Assembly: GCA_031256695.1 (NCBI GenBank)
Contig: JAIRQB010000141.1
Location: 1 to 6,879 of the forward strand
Direction of reading: 5' to 3'
DNA from: Elusimicrobiota bacterium
GTDB taxonomy: Bacteria > Elusimicrobiota > Endomicrobiia > Endomicrobiales > Endomicrobiaceae
DNA: 6,879 nt
Shown here: piece after piece, positions 5,250 to 6,879 of the stretch
Layout: each line of letters begins with the position of its first letter
Position numbering within the stretch: the stretch's first letter is position 1
Made by a program: the position numbers and the translations under genes
The notes under the pieces: model-generated
The model's input: only the letters and a program-made list of their open reading frames with translations
Databases searched by the model: none
Told to the model about the DNA's origin: nothing

Positions 5250-6548
5250 TTAACGTCCGCCGCCCGCTAAATTCGCCATAAACATCGTAAGTTGCGGTAT
5301 ATAAGTGATAATAATAAGCGCTATTATCCCCGCTATCACAAAAGGAATAATCTTTCTAATGACGTCAATTACCGGTATATTTAGAATGCTCGCGCCCACA
5401 TATAAATTTACTCCCACAGGAGGCGTCACAAGCCCTATAGCCAAATTTACAGTCATAAAAACGCCGAAATGTATGGGGTCAATGCCCAGTTGTTTGCAAA
5501 CAGGAAGCAAAACGGGAACAAGTATATAACAGGCGGAATTTGCATCTAAAAAACAGCCCGCTATTAAGAAAATGATATTGACTATTATGAGAAGTATGAT
5601 TGGATTGTTACCGCTAAAAGCCAGCAAAGCCTCTGAAACATCTGTGGCTATATGAGATGTAGTGAGAAGCCAAGCAAAAACGCTGGCGCAAGCGATTATA
5701 TACATAACCGTAGCAGACATCACAGCGGCATCAACAAAAAGTTTTGATATGTTTTTTAAATTGATTTCTTTATAAATAAAGATTCCGACAAATAAACCGT
5801 AGATAATTGCAACTCCGGCGGATTCTGTAGGCGTAAAAACGCCGCCATAGATACCGCCCAAAATAACTACGGGAGTTAAAAGCCCCCAAACTGCATCTTT
5901 AAAAGCATCCCATCTCTCTTTTGCAGAGGCTTTAGGCTGTTTTGTAATGCTGTCTTTGCGAGAGCCATACATAGCGGCAAAAACAAAAGCCGCTCCCAAA
6001 AGAATACCGGGGAAAAGCCCGCCTGCAAAAATCTTTCCTACTGAAACATCGGCAATAGAAGCATAGACTACGTATAAAATACTCGGCGGAATGATAATGC
6101 CGATAGCGCCTGAAGAACTCATAAGAGCAGTTGAAAGCCCTTTATTATAACCGGCGCTCACCATAGCGGGTATTAAAATAGCGCCTAAAGCCGCCACAGT
6201 AGCGGGACCAGAGCCTGAAATAGCGGCAAAGAAACAAGAGACAGCCACAACAACTATAATCAGACCGCTATTTGTATGTCCTATGCAGGCTGAAGCAAAT
6301 CTAATCAGCCTTTTTGATATGCCGGCATATTCCATAATAAGACCTGCCATAATGAAATAAGGAATAGCCAACAAAGCGAATTTCCCAATGCCTGAATACA
6401 TTAGATTAGGAAACATTTCAAGGGGAAGCGGTATCCCAAAACTTGCTGAAAGAGCCAAAACTAAAATAGAGGATAGCCCAAGCGCTACGGCAATAGGCAC
6501 ATTTAAGAATACAAGTATAAAGAATAATCCAAAAAGAACAAAAGCCAT
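5250..6548 (-). CDS. dctM: TRAP transporter large permease subunit, DctM family
   Basis: The 432-residue polytopic inner-membrane protein forms the ion-driven translocation channel of a TRAP transporter, usually taking up carboxylates (C4-dicarboxylates, sugar acids and similar) with Na+ or H+. Family marks seen: LNVPIAVALG (15-24), AISGSGPATVAALG (109-122), IGIIIPPSILYVVYA (149-163), FTPTESAG (238-245), and NLAIGLVTPPVGVNLYV (368-384). Many hydrophobic segments, about a dozen, fill the length, which is normal for the family. The frame is open up to 6605, but the ATG at 6548 is chosen because AGGGGAGG-like sequence (complement of 6553-6559) sits just upstream and because FVLFGLFFILVFLNVPIAVALG is the usual DctM N-terminus. 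It starts 1 bp after the DctQ stop, so translation is coupled. The substrate cannot be told from this subunit. Confidence 0.95.
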   Translation of the reverse strand: MAFVLFGLFFILVFLNVPIAVALGLSSILVLALSASFGIPLPLEMFPNLMYSGIGKFALLAIPYFIMAGLIMEYAGISKRLIRFASACIGHTNSGLIIVVVAVSCFFAAISGSGPATVAALGAILIPAMVSAGYNKGLSTALMSSSGAIGIIIPPSILYVVYASIADVSVGKIFAGGLFPGILLGAAFVFAAMYGSRKDSITKQPKASAKERWDAFKDAVWGLLTPVVILGGIYGGVFTPTESAGVAIIYGLFVGIFIYKEINLKNISKLFVDAAVMSATVMYIIACASVFAWLLTTSHIATDVSEALLAFSGNNPIILLIIVNIIFLIAGCFLDANSACYILVPVLLPVCKQLGIDPIHFGVFMTVNLAIGLVTPPVGVNLYVGASILNIPVIDVIRKIIPFVIAGIIALIIITYIPQLTMFMANLAGGGR

Positions 6549-6549
6549 T

Positions 6550-6879
6550 TTACCTCCCCGCGGACTTTTGCTCTTTTTGAGCGGAAGTCCATTTTTTATA
6601 ATCAATAAAGCCGGCTTGAACAGTTCTTATAGCGATTAAAACGCATCCTACGGGAATAGCAAGACCTTGATAAAAGACAGGCATTCTCAAAGTGGCAGTC
6701 CTTTGGTCGCTGGCTATTTGGCTGGCAAGCATATCAAAGCAGTAATAAAATAAAATCGCAATCATCAGCAAAGAGCAGAAAGTTGAAAATAAACCAAGAT
6801 ATTTTCTGAACTTTGGCGAGATATTTTCCGCAACAAGCCCCATAGCAAAATGAGCAAATCTCTTATAGGCGGCGGCGGC
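6550..6879 (-). CDS. dctQ: TRAP transporter small permease subunit, DctQ family (partial, C-terminal part)
   Basis: The frame is open to the right edge with no stop, giving 109 residues; an internal ATG at 6843 is not the start, since codons upstream continue the family pattern (AHFAMGLVAENISPKFRKYL, where DctQ proteins have the conserved H-x-x-x-D/L-region and a P-x-x-x-R loop). Two membrane segments follow, about LGLFSTFCSLLMIAILFYYC and YQGLAIPVGCVLIAIRTV, with the typical AIPVG motif in the last one. DctQ is the small four-helix subunit that pairs with DctM and helps dock the periplasmic binding protein. Usual length is about 160-180, so the first two helices are outside the window. The C-terminus is short and basic (KKWTSAQKEQKSAGR). 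The stop is 1 bp before dctM. A DctP gene is likely upstream, beyond the edge. Confidence 0.88.
   Translation of the reverse strand, partial: AAAAYKRFAHFAMGLVAENISPKFRKYLGLFSTFCSLLMIAILFYYCFDMLASQIASDQRTATLRMPVFYQGLAIPVGCVLIAIRTVQAGFIDYKKWTSAQKEQKSAGR
6553..6559 (-). promoter_or_regulatory. Ribosome binding site that decides the dctM start
   Basis: GGGGAGG on the minus strand lies 4 bases before the ATG at 6548, inside the end of the dctQ coding sequence. The longer in-frame start at 6605 has no comparable site and would add 19 polar/basic residues not expected before the first DctM membrane helix. Confidence 0.8.

Noticed and set aside
6549..6605. Longer dctM start at 6605
   Set aside because: It lies well inside dctQ, lacks a good ribosome binding site, and adds a polar stretch before the normal DctM N-terminus.
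1..6879. No GAATTC site seen by eye in the window, which might hint at EcoRI-type site avoidance
   Set aside because: Only about two would be expected by chance in this length and composition, so absence means little, and the methyltransferase specificity is unknown.

Overview
The window looks like a moderately AT-rich Gram-negative, probably anaerobic, bacterium. The evidence is a type II signal peptide with a clear lipobox, a TRAP-type transporter, strong AAGGAGG-like ribosome binding sites, and AT-rich spacers with degenerate TTAATTCT/AATTCTC runs. A gut-type spirochaete (Treponema-like) or a Synergistota member would fit, but this is a guess from style and gene content and not a taxonomic proof. 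Every gene supported here is on the minus strand, so transcription runs from the right edge to the left.

Right part (5250-6879): the C-terminal part of a TRAP small membrane subunit (DctQ family, cut by the window edge) is followed after 1 bp by a complete large subunit (DctM family). The substrate-binding DctP protein is not in the window. After 23 bp comes a 277-residue lipoprotein of no recognised family (4393-5226). It has a Asn/Gly/Glu/Asp-rich linker encoded by a 2 x 45 bp tandem repeat, and it is probably co-transcribed with the transporter.

Middle (4125-4392): a 268-bp non-coding gap holds an AT-rich quasi-palindrome and a strong bulged hairpin. The hairpin may end the TRAP-lipoprotein transcript and/or act in the leader of the next operon.

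Left-centre (883-4124): a tight three-gene operon encodes a 2-oxo acid dehydrogenase complex of the acetoin-dehydrogenase type: E1 alpha (acoA-like), E1 beta (acoB-like, ATGA overlap) and lipoyl-bearing E2 (acoC-like, 33-bp gap). E1 cleaves the substrate with thiamine diphosphate and E2 passes the acetyl group to CoA. The dihydrolipoamide dehydrogenase (E3) needed to complete the cycle is not next to it: a probable terminator follows E2 directly.

Left edge (1-882): a gene-free stretch of about 395 bp carries a cluster of short GCGCA-rich tandem and direct repeats. After it comes the N-terminal half of an EcoRI-family adenine-specific DNA methyltransferase that runs off the window. No clearly new system is visible. 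The points most worth a second look are the unknown lipoprotein beside the transporter, the repeat cluster, the missing E3, and the partner, if any, of the methyltransferase.
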